From NCBI GenBank assembly GCA_965248335.1, contig CBDFIY010000003.1, forward strand, positions 744,001 through 808,000: a stretch of 64,000 bases of DNA. The letters run 5' to 3'. This document shows positions 37,821-46,545 of the stretch, piece after piece. Made by a program: the position numbers and the translations under genes. The stretch comes from CAKMZU01 sp965248335. Lineage in GTDB: Bacteria; Pseudomonadota; Gammaproteobacteria; Pseudomonadales; DT-91. Below the pieces are notes generated by a model. It saw nothing but the letters and a program-made list of their open reading frames with translations, had not been told where the DNA came from and did not search any database. Numbering within the stretch: position 1 is the first letter of the stretch; the number at the start of each line of letters is the position of its first letter.

Positions 37821-39167
37821 CTACAGTACCTTTGCCTTGAAGTCGCCGTTTTTAATCTTAGCGGTGATAACCTCGCCTTTATTTATATCATTTATATTGC
37901 GGATGATACGGTGCTCGGCATTCTCGATAATGGCATAACCTCGGCTGAGTGTAGCTAAAGGGCTGACGCTATCAAGTAATTCTGAGTTGTGTCGGAATTG
38001 TTGCTTTTTCTCGTTGAGTAACTGGCTTGTATATTTGACGAGGTTTTGATTCAGTTGTGTGATTTTCGTACGCTCTTCGGTGAGTCTTTGTTTTGGGTTA
38101 AAGCTTGTGATTGATTGCGTTAACCTCTGTAATGCGCTTTGCTTATTTGTCAAAAATTGTTGCTGTGATTGCTGTAACTTCAAAGATAAGAGGTCAAACT
38201 GTTGGCGGTAAGCTAATAGTTTTTGTCCTGGGTGCTGGAGTTTACGTTTTATGTGTTCAAGCTGTTTGTGATGCGCGTGCAGTTGCAGTTGGATTTTATC
38301 CTTTAATTGCTTTTCTATATTATCGAGTTGTTGGTTGATTTGATCCAGTTCTGGGCTGATGATCTCGGCGGCGACTGACGGTGTCGGTGCGCGTACATCA
38401 GCAACAAGGTCGGCAATGGTGGTATCGGTCTCGTGGCCAACAGCGCTGATGATAGGGATGCCGCTGGCACTGATAGTTCTTGCGACGGTTTCTTCGTTAA
38501 AAGGCCATAAATCTTCGATGGAGCCACCGCCTCGACCTACAATCATGGCATCTATTGGTTTGTTGCCTGTTTGATTCCATTGGTTAGCGAGTGCTATGGC
38601 TTTACATATTTCGGGGGCGGCTTTGTCGCCCTGTACGCTCACGGGAATCAGTGTGATGGAAAGTTGCATTTGCCGATTGTTTAGAACGCGTAGCATATCT
38701 TGCAATGCAGCGCCTGATTTTGAAGTGATAATGGCGATGTGCTCAGGGTAGGTTGGCAGCGTTCTTTTTCGATGTTGTTCGAAAAGGCCTTCTTGTTGAA
38801 GCTTTTTTTTGAGTAACTCGAATTGGCGTTGTAATGCACCAATGCCGGATTCCTCCATGTAATCAACGATGAGCTGGTAGTCTCCACGCTGTGGATAAAG
38901 GCTGACACTGCCTTGCAATAGCACTTGCTTGCCGTTGTCAGGTTGTAGGCGCAAAAACTGATTTTTGTTGCGGAACATGGCGCAGCGCACTTGGGCAGCT
39001 TGGTCTTTAAGTGTGAAGTACCAATGGCCTGAGGCGGGGCGACTGAAGTTGGATATTTCGCCAGTGACCCAAACTTTGCCAACATGCATATCTAAAATAC
39101 CTTTGGCATATTGATTAAGTTCGTTCACGCTGAGAATGGGGGCGTCATCAGGTATGTGGCTAGGCAT
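37821..39167 (-). CDS. xseA: Exodeoxyribonuclease VII large subunit
   Basis: A 448-residue subunit of the single-strand exonuclease formed with several XseB copies. An N-terminal OB fold (VWVTGEISNFSRPASGHWYFTLKD in two pieces) is followed by the catalytic region with IVGRGGGSIEDLWPFN and SAVGHETDTTIADLVADVRAPTPSVAAE-type segments. A long coiled coil follows at about residues 260-390. It is divergently oriented to guaB. Confidence 0.95.
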   Translation of the reverse strand: MPSHIPDDAPILSVNELNQYAKGILDMHVGKVWVTGEISNFSRPASGHWYFTLKDQAAQVRCAMFRNKNQFLRLQPDNGKQVLLQGSVSLYPQRGDYQLIVDYMEESGIGALQRQFELLKKKLQQEGLFEQHRKRTLPTYPEHIAIITSKSGAALQDMLRVLNNRQMQLSITLIPVSVQGDKAAPEICKAIALANQWNQTGNKPIDAMIVGRGGGSIEDLWPFNEETVARTISASGIPIISAVGHETDTTIADLVADVRAPTPSVAAEIISPELDQINQQLDNIEKQLKDKIQLQLHAHHKQLEHIKRKLQHPGQKLLAYRQQFDLLSLKLQQSQQQFLTNKQSALQRLTQSITSFNPKQRLTEERTKITQLNQNLVKYTSQLLNEKKQQFRHNSELLDSVSPLATLSRGYAIIENAEHRIIRNINDINKGEVITAKIKNGDFKAKVL

Positions 39168-39266
39168 GGCGTCTCGATTTAAATAATGGGGGAACGTTTA
39201 CTGCAAGCTGCAATCGGATTATAATTGCTCGTTTTCATTCGGCCAATGCCTAAAGGTATTTTGATC

Positions 39267-40733
39267 ATGCGAATCCGCGAAGAAGCCCTGACTTTTGATG
39301 ATGTATTGTTACTCCCTGCTTACTCAGAGGTGACTGCGCGTGATGTTTCTCTAAAAACGCAATTAACGCGGAATATTCAATTAAATATTCCATTGGTTTC
39401 TGCGGCGATGGACACCGTCACCGAGAGGCGTTTAGCTATCGCCATGGCACAAGAGGGTGGCATCGGTATTATTCATAAAAGCATGTCGATTCAAGATCAG
39501 GCCAAACAAGTACTTAAAGTTAAAAAGCATGAAAGTGGCGTGGTTACCGACCCCATTACGATTCAATCCGATGCACCGATTGAGCAATTGCTGCGTATTA
39601 AAGAGAAATACAATATTTCGGGTGTACCTGTACTGCAAGGCGATAATCTTGTCGGTATAGTGACCAACCGTGATGTGCGTTATCAGTCAGACTTATCAAC
39701 GAAAATTGCACACGTCATGACACCTAAAGATAAACTGGTCACTGTTAAAGAAAATACCGATCCTGAGAAAGTAAAATCTTTGCTGCATAAGCACCGTATT
39801 GAAAAAGTGTTGGTGGTGGATGATGCGTTTAACTTGAAAGGCATGATCACCGTAAAAGATATTCATAATGCGCAGGTATACCCTCTAGCCTGTAAAGATA
39901 GCTTGGGCCGTTTACGTGTTGGTGCTTCAGTAGGTACGAGCCCAGATACCGATGAGCGTGTAGCCGCATTAGTGGCTGAAGAAGTCGATGTGCTGGTCGT
40001 GGATACGGCGCATGGTCATTCAAAAAACGTCTTGGATCGTGTGAGAAAGATTAAGCAAGAATACCCGCATGTTGATGTAATCGGCGGAAATATCGCCACT
40101 GCAGAAGCTGCAATTGCCTTGGTTGATGCAGGTGCTGATGCGGTAAAAGTCGGTATTGGACCAGGCTCTATTTGTACGACGCGTATTGTCACAGGTATTG
40201 GTGTACCACAGATTTCAGCCATCGCGAATGTGGCGAAGGCGCTTGCCTCACGTGGTGTTCCATTGATTGCTGATGGTGGCATCCGTTATTCTGGCGATTT
40301 GTCAAAAGCGGTGGCTGCCGGTGCGCATTGTGCCATGATGGGCAGCATGCTTGCAGGTACGGATGAAGCGCCAGGTGAAATAGAGTTATTCCAAGGGCGT
40401 TCTTATAAAGCCTATCGCGGTATGGGGTCGATTGGTGCCATGGCGCAAAATCAAGGCTCGAGTGATCGTTATTTTCAGGATGCGTCTAAAGGCACTGAAA
40501 AACTTGTCCCAGAAGGCATCGAAGGACGTATTGCCTATAAAGGTCCAGTATCCGGCATTGTTCATCAAATGATCGGTGGTTTGCGCTCATCAATGGGCTA
40601 TACCGGCAGCGTTGATATGGACACAATGCGCACCAAACCTGAATTTGTACGCGTCACGGCAGCAGGAATGAGTGAAAGCCATGTGCATGACGTTACCATC
40701 ACCAAAGAAGCCCCTAATTATAAAGCGACTTAA
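39267..40733 (+). CDS. guaB: IMP dehydrogenase
   Basis: 488 residues from the ATG at 39267 (MRIREEALTFDDVLLLP); an in-frame ATG 14 codons earlier adds an unlikely N-terminus. The enzyme oxidises IMP to XMP with NAD. A pair of CBS domains occupies about residues 90-200. The catalytic Cys is in GPGSICTTRIVTG near residue 303. The flap and cation site include YRGMGSIGAM. guaA follows, separated by a terminator-like hairpin. Confidence 0.96.
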   Translation: MRIREEALTFDDVLLLPAYSEVTARDVSLKTQLTRNIQLNIPLVSAAMDTVTERRLAIAMAQEGGIGIIHKSMSIQDQAKQVLKVKKHESGVVTDPITIQSDAPIEQLLRIKEKYNISGVPVLQGDNLVGIVTNRDVRYQSDLSTKIAHVMTPKDKLVTVKENTDPEKVKSLLHKHRIEKVLVVDDAFNLKGMITVKDIHNAQVYPLACKDSLGRLRVGASVGTSPDTDERVAALVAEEVDVLVVDTAHGHSKNVLDRVRKIKQEYPHVDVIGGNIATAEAAIALVDAGADAVKVGIGPGSICTTRIVTGIGVPQISAIANVAKALASRGVPLIADGGIRYSGDLSKAVAAGAHCAMMGSMLAGTDEAPGEIELFQGRSYKAYRGMGSIGAMAQNQGSSDRYFQDASKGTEKLVPEGIEGRIAYKGPVSGIVHQMIGGLRSSMGYTGSVDMDTMRTKPEFVRVTAAGMSESHVHDVTITKEAPNYKAT

Positions 40734-40763
40734 TCAGTTTTAAACCGATAAGTCAGAATAGAT

Positions 40764-40788
40764 AAAACCCTCATTGCAGGGTTTTTTC
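40764..40788 (+). terminator. Terminator or attenuator between guaB and guaA
   Basis: AAAACCCT and AGGGTTTT form a stem around CATTGC, followed by more T residues. In position and shape it is a rho-independent terminator 30 bases after guaB and 20 bases before guaA, so it may lower guaA transcription relative to guaB. Confidence 0.75.
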
Positions 40789-40809
40789 GTTTTACCTTTT
40801 GGAGACATC

Positions 40810-42384
40810 ATGTCTGTTGATATCCATGCTCAGAAAATTCTTATTGTTGATTTTGGTTCGCAATATACGCAACTCATTGCACGCCGTGTGCGTGAAGCAG
40901 GGGTATATTGTGAAATAAGACCCTGGGATTTATCAGCGGCTGATATTGCAGCTTTTGGCGCAAAAGGCATTATTTTATCGGGCGGGCCTGAAACGGTGAC
41001 AGGGGAGGATGCACCCACTATTAACCCAGCAATCTTATCGGCGGGTTTGCCGATTTTTGGTATTTGCTATGGCATGCAAGCTTTGGCTAGCCAGCTGGGC
41101 GGTAAAGTTGAATCAGCGACGAAACATGAGTTTGGTTATGCGCGTGTTGAGATCATTGAGAGTAATCCGTTGTTACAGACGATTTCTGATCACAACGAAG
41201 ATGGTAAAGACTTTCTTGATGTGTGGATGAGTCATGGCGATAAAGTGATCGGCTTACCCGATGGCTTTATTGCTATGGCATCAACGGGTTCTGCGCCGAT
41301 TGCCGGTATGTATCATGCCGAGAAAAATGTTTATGCGTTGCAGTTTCATCCAGAAGTTACGCACACGTTACAAGGTCAGCGCATTATCGAAGCATTTGTT
41401 CACGGCATTTGTGGGTGCGAATCGTTGTGGACATCAGAAAATATTATCGATGATGCCATTAAGACCATTCGTGCGCAGGTGAAAGACAAAAAAGTGTTGT
41501 TGGGTTTATCGGGCGGTGTTGATTCGTCTGTGGTGGCGGCCTTATTACATAAGGCCATTGGTGACCAGTTGACCTGCGTGTTTGTGGATAATGGTTTGTT
41601 ACGTCTTAATGAAGGCGATGATGTTATGCAGATGTTTGCCGATAATATGGGCGTTAAAGTGATTCGTGCGGATGCCGAAGAGATGTTTTTAGGCCGCTTA
41701 AAAGGGGTGGCTGATCCCGAGAAAAAACGAAAAATTATTGGTAACACCTTCATTGAGATATTCGATCAAGAAGCCGAGAAGATTAAAGATGTTTCATTTC
41801 TGGCACAAGGGACGATTTACCCCGACGTTATTGAATCCGCAGCATCCAAGCATGGCAAGGCACATGTGATTAAGTCGCATCACAATGTTGGCGGCTTGCC
41901 CGACGATATGGCGTTTGAGCTTGTTGAGCCTTTGCGTGAGTTATTTAAAGACGAAGTCAGAAAGCTTGGTTTGGCGCTCGGACTTCCTTACGATATGGTT
42001 TACCGTCACCCGTTCCCTGGGCCTGGCTTGGGTGTGCGTATTTTAGGTGAAGTCAAACAAGAATACGCGGATATTTTGCGCCAAGCGGATGCGATTTTTA
42101 TGGAAGAGTTACATGCAGCAGATTGGTATCATAAAACCAGCCAAGCCTTTGCCGTATTTATTCCGGTTAAATCGGTGGGTGTTGTTGGTGATGGCCGCCG
42201 GTATTCGTGGGTCGTGAGCATTCGTGCGGTAGAAACCATTGATTTTATGACGGCGCGTTGGGCGCACTTGCCTTATGATCTGCTCGAAAATGTGTCTCGT
42301 CGCATCATAAACGAAGTGCCGGATATCTCTCGTGTCACCTACGATATTTCTTCAAAACCGCCTGCTACGATTGAGTGGGAATAA
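40810..42384 (+). CDS. guaA: GMP synthase (glutamine-hydrolysing)
   Basis: 524 residues from the ATG at 40810, which has a GGAG site nine bases upstream; an in-frame start 12 codons earlier is less likely. The class I glutaminase domain has the nucleophile in FGICYGMQAL and the His-Glu pair in LQFHPEVTH. The ATP pyrophosphatase domain has LLGLSGGVDSSVVAALL near residue 230, and the C-terminal dimerisation domain ends with PPATIEWE. It amidates XMP to GMP. Confidence 0.97.
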   Translation: MSVDIHAQKILIVDFGSQYTQLIARRVREAGVYCEIRPWDLSAADIAAFGAKGIILSGGPETVTGEDAPTINPAILSAGLPIFGICYGMQALASQLGGKVESATKHEFGYARVEIIESNPLLQTISDHNEDGKDFLDVWMSHGDKVIGLPDGFIAMASTGSAPIAGMYHAEKNVYALQFHPEVTHTLQGQRIIEAFVHGICGCESLWTSENIIDDAIKTIRAQVKDKKVLLGLSGGVDSSVVAALLHKAIGDQLTCVFVDNGLLRLNEGDDVMQMFADNMGVKVIRADAEEMFLGRLKGVADPEKKRKIIGNTFIEIFDQEAEKIKDVSFLAQGTIYPDVIESAASKHGKAHVIKSHHNVGGLPDDMAFELVEPLRELFKDEVRKLGLALGLPYDMVYRHPFPGPGLGVRILGEVKQEYADILRQADAIFMEELHAADWYHKTSQAFAVFIPVKSVGVVGDGRRYSWVVSIRAVETIDFMTARWAHLPYDLLENVSRRIINEVPDISRVTYDISSKPPATIEWE

Positions 42385-42392
42385 GCGTCATC

Positions 42393-42845
42393 ATGACAGA
42401 TGAGGATTTCATGCGTGAGGCGCTGATGCTTGCTGATCAAGCTGCAGCGCTGGATGAAGTCCCCGTCGGTGCGGTTGTTGTGCTCGCTGGTGAAATCATT
42501 GGTCGTGGTTTTAATCAACCGATTTCGAGCTGTGATCCTACGGCACACGCCGAAATTGTCGCGTTAAGGGATGCTGCAAAAAAAATCGATAATTACCGGC
42601 TTGTGAATGCTGATCTTTATGTCACGCTTGAACCCTGCGCTATGTGTGCAGGCGCAATCGTGCATGCGAGGGTTAATCGACTTATTTATGCTGCTGCTGA
42701 GCCTAAGTCAGGCGTGGTAGTGAGTAAAAATCAATTTTTTTCCAGTGACTTTCTTAATCATCACGTTAGCGTTGTTGTTTCTTCGTTACAATCTTCCGCT
42801 TCTGAAAAGCTTTCCAATTTTTTCAAAAAAAAGCGAAAAAAATAA
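42393..42845 (+). CDS. tadA: tRNA(adenine34) deaminase
   Basis: 150 residues from the ATG at 42393; a GTG six codons earlier overlaps guaA and is less likely. It deaminates A34 to inosine in tRNA-Arg(ACG), two copies of which are in this window. The zinc site and catalytic Glu are HAEIVAL and PCAMCAGAIVHARV. The C-terminus is unusually lysine-rich (FFKKKRKK). Confidence 0.95.
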   Translation: MTDEDFMREALMLADQAAALDEVPVGAVVVLAGEIIGRGFNQPISSCDPTAHAEIVALRDAAKKIDNYRLVNADLYVTLEPCAMCAGAIVHARVNRLIYAAAEPKSGVVVSKNQFFSSDFLNHHVSVVVSSLQSSASEKLSNFFKKKRKK

Positions 42846-42901
42846 ATTTTTGAACAAATATTTATTTGCTTTGTTAGTAACTGAATGCCGCAAGTGACAA
42901 A

Positions 42902-43018
42902 TATACCCATCACACTTGAAGATGCAAGGGTGTTGACCCCCCAATCACTTATTGACTGTAAGCTCATGGGGATTTGCTTGCTTGCCGCCTTCTTGCATCT
43001 CCAATTCCGATGGGTATA
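42902..43018 (-). repeat. ERIC-like palindromic repeat, copy C (117 bp)
   Basis: It is oriented as copy B but lacks about 11 bases of one core arm: TGACCCCCCAATCAC stands where full copies have a GCGCTCGCTCACCCC-type arm. Both tips (TATACC and GGTATA) and the outer arms remain. It occupies most of the gap between tadA and the following hydrolase gene. Confidence 0.87.
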
Positions 43019-43052
43019 TGAAGAATAGACTTGTCTGACCGATTTAATTTTT

Positions 43053-44452
43053 ATGGGAAGTCTTATGGTGAGATTTTTTTTTCTGTGGAGTGTGCTTGTT
43101 TGTTCTGTGCAAGGTTTTTCGGCCGGGAACTTTATGCATGTTTCACATAATGAAGCTGTAATCACTGACCGACAACAAACAACGGCGAAGACAGGTAAGC
43201 ATTCGGCAGCAATAGGGTTGAAGCCCCTACAGAAAATCGCTACTTAAAGAAAAGCCTGGTCGCGTTAAGTGGTACTGCTGGGGCGTTAAGTTTATTTGGT
43301 GCCAGTTACTGGTATAACACAAAACTTCAGAAACCTTGGTTGGATTGCTTGTTTCAATTGTTTGCCTTACATAGTCGCGATGACAGCAATAAAAAGTTTG
43401 GGGGCCATTCACCCACCTTTGAGGATGAGACTGTCTCAAACTTCGTGATTAATGAAACGATTAATGGCAGACGTGCCACGATTGAAGCGCATATTATCGA
43501 TAGCGGTAATGATTGGACGGCGCTTAGAGAAGATACAACATTAACGGCCGCTCACTCCTTAATAGACGGTAAGCCTGATAACGAAAAACTTGTGATCTTT
43601 TACATGCCAGGATTAGCTGAAGATATTCGTACTTATCAGTATATTGGCCGGAAAAATAGCCGCGACAACCCTATGTGGAAAATCAGCCAGCAAACAGGGC
43701 TACCGGTTGTCACAATGAACATGCCGCCCTTTGGTAAAAGTCAAATTGAAGGGCATGATCGATATGATTTTGATGATAATTTTAAGATGGCCAAAATCAT
43801 GGTAGAAAAACTTGCCCAGTTGTACAAAATCCCGACGCAAAATATCATTCCATGGAGTTGGTGCCTAGGTGGCAACACGGCGGTGCGTATAGCGGCAGAA
43901 TTTCAGAGTAAAGGTGTTCTTCTTGATGCTGTGCCAACCAGCACGGATGATATCTCGCTCCCTAAACCTGGTATACAGCAGGGGTTATGGGCGTTAAAAC
44001 CCTTCATTTTAAGTCAGCAAGCCTTTGACTTAACAGATACGATAAAAAAATTGCAGCAAACACAGGTGCTTATTCGCCATCGACGTGACGATACTGTGAT
44101 TAACCACAGGGCTGCAGATAAATTCCTTAATACCAATACCCTCATTAGTGTGACTGAGCCTGAGCGAGATCCCTTCAAACGTTCCACCGGAAAAACAAAT
44201 ATTGTAGAGGAAATCTTTAGTGATCCAAATTTCAGATATAAAACAGGGCATTATCTAACAAAGCCCGAGGGCGATTATTTTTTCCGGTGGTTGGAGAGAA
44301 TAAAACATCATCCATCAGCTGAATCTGCTATCTATACCCATCGGAATTGGAGATGCAAGAAGGCGGCAAGCGAGCGAATCCCCATGAGCTTACAATCAGT
44401 AAGTGATTGGGGTGAGCGAGCGCGGGCAACGCCCTTGCATCTTCAAGGGTGA
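43053..44452 (+). pseudogene. Alpha/beta hydrolase-type secreted protein gene with a frameshift
   Basis: A first frame (43053-43247) gives a signal peptide (VRFFFLWSVLVCSVQGFSA). Between 43199 and 43247 the coding-like sequence moves to another frame: ENRYLKKSLVALSGTAGALSLFGASYW and then the long frame continuing to 44452. The main part has an alpha/beta hydrolase fold with FYMPGLAEDI, the nucleophile elbow WSWCLGGNTA and candidate acid and base residues in RRDDTVIN and KTGHYL. The elbow S-W-C-L-G places Cys at the nucleophile position, as in dienelactone hydrolase and PHA synthase. The last 40 codons come from an ERIC-like repeat. It could be a decaying gene or contain one sequencing error. 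Confidence 0.6.
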
Positions 44453-44460
44453 TCGGTATA
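44333..44460 (+). repeat. ERIC-like palindromic repeat, copy D (overlaps gene end)
   Basis: A full 128-bp copy with TATACC at the left tip and GGTATA at the right. The central arms AATCCCCATGAGCTTAC and GTAAGTGATTGGGGTGAG are intact. The reading frame of the upstream hydrolase gene runs through it and uses a TGA near its right end as stop, so the repeat provides the protein's C-terminus. Confidence 0.9.
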
Positions 44461-44589
44461 AGCAGGTTAATTGTTCATCGATACTGTGCACTGATTCCCT
44501 GTAACTGGTCAGCAAATAAACACGACCATTATCGTAAAATTTATGTTAACGCTTTAGACTTTTAACCTTTGATAAAAAAGGTGAAGATG

Positions 44590-44856
44590 ATGGCAACAGG
44601 TTGGGCACCTGAAGGTGCGGTGCAGGATCAAATTGATGCAAGTATCGAAGACGCTGTTATGCTGGCAAGAAATTCATTGCCGACAGGCGAGAGTTTTTCT
44701 CGTTGTGAAGAATGCAATGCCAAAATTCCAATAGCGAGACAGCAAGCCATTAAAGGCGTAAGGTTATGTGTACCTTGTCAAACTGCGCATGATACAGAAA
44801 GTTATTTGGCGAGTGGGTACAATCGGAGGGGAAGTAAAGATAGTCAACTGCGGTAA
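44590..44856 (+). CDS. DksA/TraR family zinc finger protein (YbiI-like)
   Basis: 88 residues from the ATG at 44590. The opening MATGWAPEGAV and ending GYNRRGSKDSQLR match the YbiI group of E. coli closely. A C4 zinc finger is formed by CEEC and CVPC (residues about 45-48 and 66-69). Members resemble the globular part of DksA but lack its long coiled coil, and their role is unclear. An upstream TTG in frame is less likely as start. The GNAT gene starts three bases after the stop. Confidence 0.9.
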   Translation: MATGWAPEGAVQDQIDASIEDAVMLARNSLPTGESFSRCEECNAKIPIARQQAIKGVRLCVPCQTAHDTESYLASGYNRRGSKDSQLR

Positions 44857-44859
44857 AAT

Positions 44860-45384
44860 ATGTTTGCAGAAAGAAAGACGACTTCTCATTCATTAAGCCG
44901 TTATTTCAATGATTTAAGTGAGGTTAAGGCATTGTTGTTGTTCAAGAAAATTTCCTCTGATGCCATCCCTATGCGTTTATTACTTGAAGCTGACCCATCA
45001 GAAAAGCGTGTTACAGAATACCTTAAAGAAGCTGAGTGCTTTGGTGCATGGATAGATAATCAACTTTCTGGTGCCTGTGTAACTCATGGTGTGGATGAGA
45101 TTACTGTAGAGATAGCCAATATATCTATTTTTCCTGGCGAACAGAGGAATGGTATAGGTACAAAACTGCTTGCATATGTTATTGAATCGTTAGCAGATAA
45201 AGATGTTAAAAGAGTCGTTTTGGGTACGGGTGCTTTTGGTCACCAGCTGACCTTTTATCAGCGTTTAGGGTTTAGAGTTGATAGCATCATTAAAGATTTC
45301 TTTCTAGATAACTATAATGACCCCATTTATGAGAGTGGAATTCAACATAAAGATATGCTGAGGTTGGCTCTAAATTTGACGTGA
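44860..45384 (+). CDS. GNAT family N-acetyltransferase
   Basis: A 174-residue protein. The acetyl-CoA binding region is IFPGEQRNGIGTKLLAYVIESLA (in two parts), matching the R/Q-x-x-G-x-G/A motif, and FYQRLGFRVDS is the typical C-terminal strand-helix. The substrate is unknown. It appears to be transcribed with the zinc finger gene upstream. Confidence 0.85.
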   Translation: MFAERKTTSHSLSRYFNDLSEVKALLLFKKISSDAIPMRLLLEADPSEKRVTEYLKEAECFGAWIDNQLSGACVTHGVDEITVEIANISIFPGEQRNGIGTKLLAYVIESLADKDVKRVVLGTGAFGHQLTFYQRLGFRVDSIIKDFFLDNYNDPIYESGIQHKDMLRLALNLT

Positions 45385-45603
45385 AATTTAATAGAATAAG
45401 CAGCGATCTATGATATTGCATCTGGCAGTTATTAAGGCGCAGCTTGTCAGGTTTCGCTAGCACCAGACTTCGCTCAAATAACTCACCATTCGCATTTTTT
45501 TACGATAAAAATTGATTCACAGCAAGCTGACTTCCTTAGATCAACAGCACTTCATTTATTATTTTCTACTGTTACGGTTACTTTCAAAAACCTAAATGAC
45601 ATA

Positions 45604-45720
45604 TATACCGCTCACCCTTGAAGATGCAAGGGCGTTGGCCCCCCAATCACTTACTGACTGTAAGCTCATGGGGATTCGCTCGCTTGCCGCCTTCTTGCAT
45701 CTCCAATTCCGATGGGTATA
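45604..45720 (-). repeat. ERIC-like palindromic repeat, copy E (117 bp)
   Basis: It has the same orientation and the same 11-base internal gap as copy C (GGCCCCCCAATCAC), so both derive from one shortened version. It lies in the 537-base gap between the GNAT gene and ahpC. The rest of this gap holds the OxyR operator at 45805-45841 and an AT-rich leader; I see no other gene in it. Confidence 0.87.
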
Positions 45721-45804
45721 GACAAAACAAAAACTCAGTTACAGCCTTACTTAGATAGCATTAATTACCAATCTTATCATTCGATTAGCTTATGCGTTCA
45801 CATC

Positions 45805-45841
45805 ATAGGATTTACCTATGATAACCAAAGAAACAACCAAT
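45805..45841 (+). promoter_or_regulatory. OxyR operator upstream of ahpC
   Basis: ATAG-N7-CTAT at 45805-45819 is followed after seven bases by AAAG-N7-CAAT at 45827-45841. OxyR binds four ATAG/CTAT-type tetramers spaced by seven bases; the first two match fully and the last two at three of four positions each. A candidate -10 box TATGAT lies at 45865-45870. The oxyR gene itself lies 3 kb downstream. Confidence 0.72.
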
Positions 45842-45921
45842 TTTAGTTCACCTGCTTATCAACCTATGATGTTTTTAGTCACCAAGAGAATGACACAAAA
45901 CAAACAACAGAGGAAATAAGC

Positions 45922-46491
45922 ATGACACAATCATTGATCAACACAGAAATTAAACCTTTCAAAGCAACAGCATTTCATCAAGGTGAATTCATTGAAGTAA
46001 CGGATCAAGATCTAAAAGGCCAATGGTCAATCGTCTTTTTTTACCCTGCTGATTTCACCTTTGTTTGCCCGACAGAATTAGGTGATTTAGCGGATTATTA
46101 CGACGAAATGAAATCACGCGGTGTTGAAGTGTACTCGGTATCAACCGATACCCACTTTACGCACAAAGCGTGGCATGACGGTTCCGATACCATTAAGAAA
46201 ATCCAATATCCCATGATCGGTGACCCTACTGGCCGTATCACGCGTAATTTTGAGGTGATGATTGAAGAAGGTGGATTAGCCGAGCGCGGTACGTTTGTTA
46301 TCGACCCCGAAGGTAAAATTCAGGTGATCGAAATTAATGCCGGTGGTATAGGTCGAGATGCGGGTGAGTTGATGCGTAAAGTGAAGGCAGCACAATACAT
46401 TGCTGCAAACCCAGGTGAAGTATGCCCAGCTAAATGGAAAGAAGGTGCTGAAACGCTTGCGCCATCACTTGATTTGGTTGGGAAAATTTAG
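45922..46491 (+). CDS. ahpC: Alkyl hydroperoxide reductase, peroxiredoxin subunit
   Basis: A 189-residue typical two-Cys peroxiredoxin that reduces hydrogen peroxide and organic peroxides. The peroxidatic Cys is in DFTFVCPTEL near residue 49 and the resolving Cys is in PGEVCPAKW near residue 168. The ending lacks nothing of the usual YF-type tail region except that it closes with LDLVGKI. AhpF, its reductase, is encoded next. Control by OxyR is likely from the operator upstream. Confidence 0.97.
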   Translation: MTQSLINTEIKPFKATAFHQGEFIEVTDQDLKGQWSIVFFYPADFTFVCPTELGDLADYYDEMKSRGVEVYSVSTDTHFTHKAWHDGSDTIKKIQYPMIGDPTGRITRNFEVMIEEGGLAERGTFVIDPEGKIQVIEINAGGIGRDAGELMRKVKAAQYIAANPGEVCPAKWKEGAETLAPSLDLVGKI

Positions 46492-46500
46492 TCGTAAATA

Positions 46501-46523
46501 GCGCCCCGGTTACGGGGCGTTTG
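46501..46523 (+). terminator. GC-rich hairpin between ahpC and ahpF
   Basis: CGCCCCG, loop GTTA and CGGGGCG form a strong seven-base-pair stem ending in TTTG. The T-run is short, so it may act as a partial terminator or as an mRNA stabiliser that leaves more ahpC than ahpF transcript. Confidence 0.6.
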
Positions 46524-46545
46524 TCGCTATTGGTAGGGGATACAT

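Noticed and set aside
42761..43165. A 134-codon minus-strand frame across the tadA end and ERIC copy C
   Set aside because: Most of it is antisense to tadA or made of the repeat; the same peptide appears wherever the repeat occurs.
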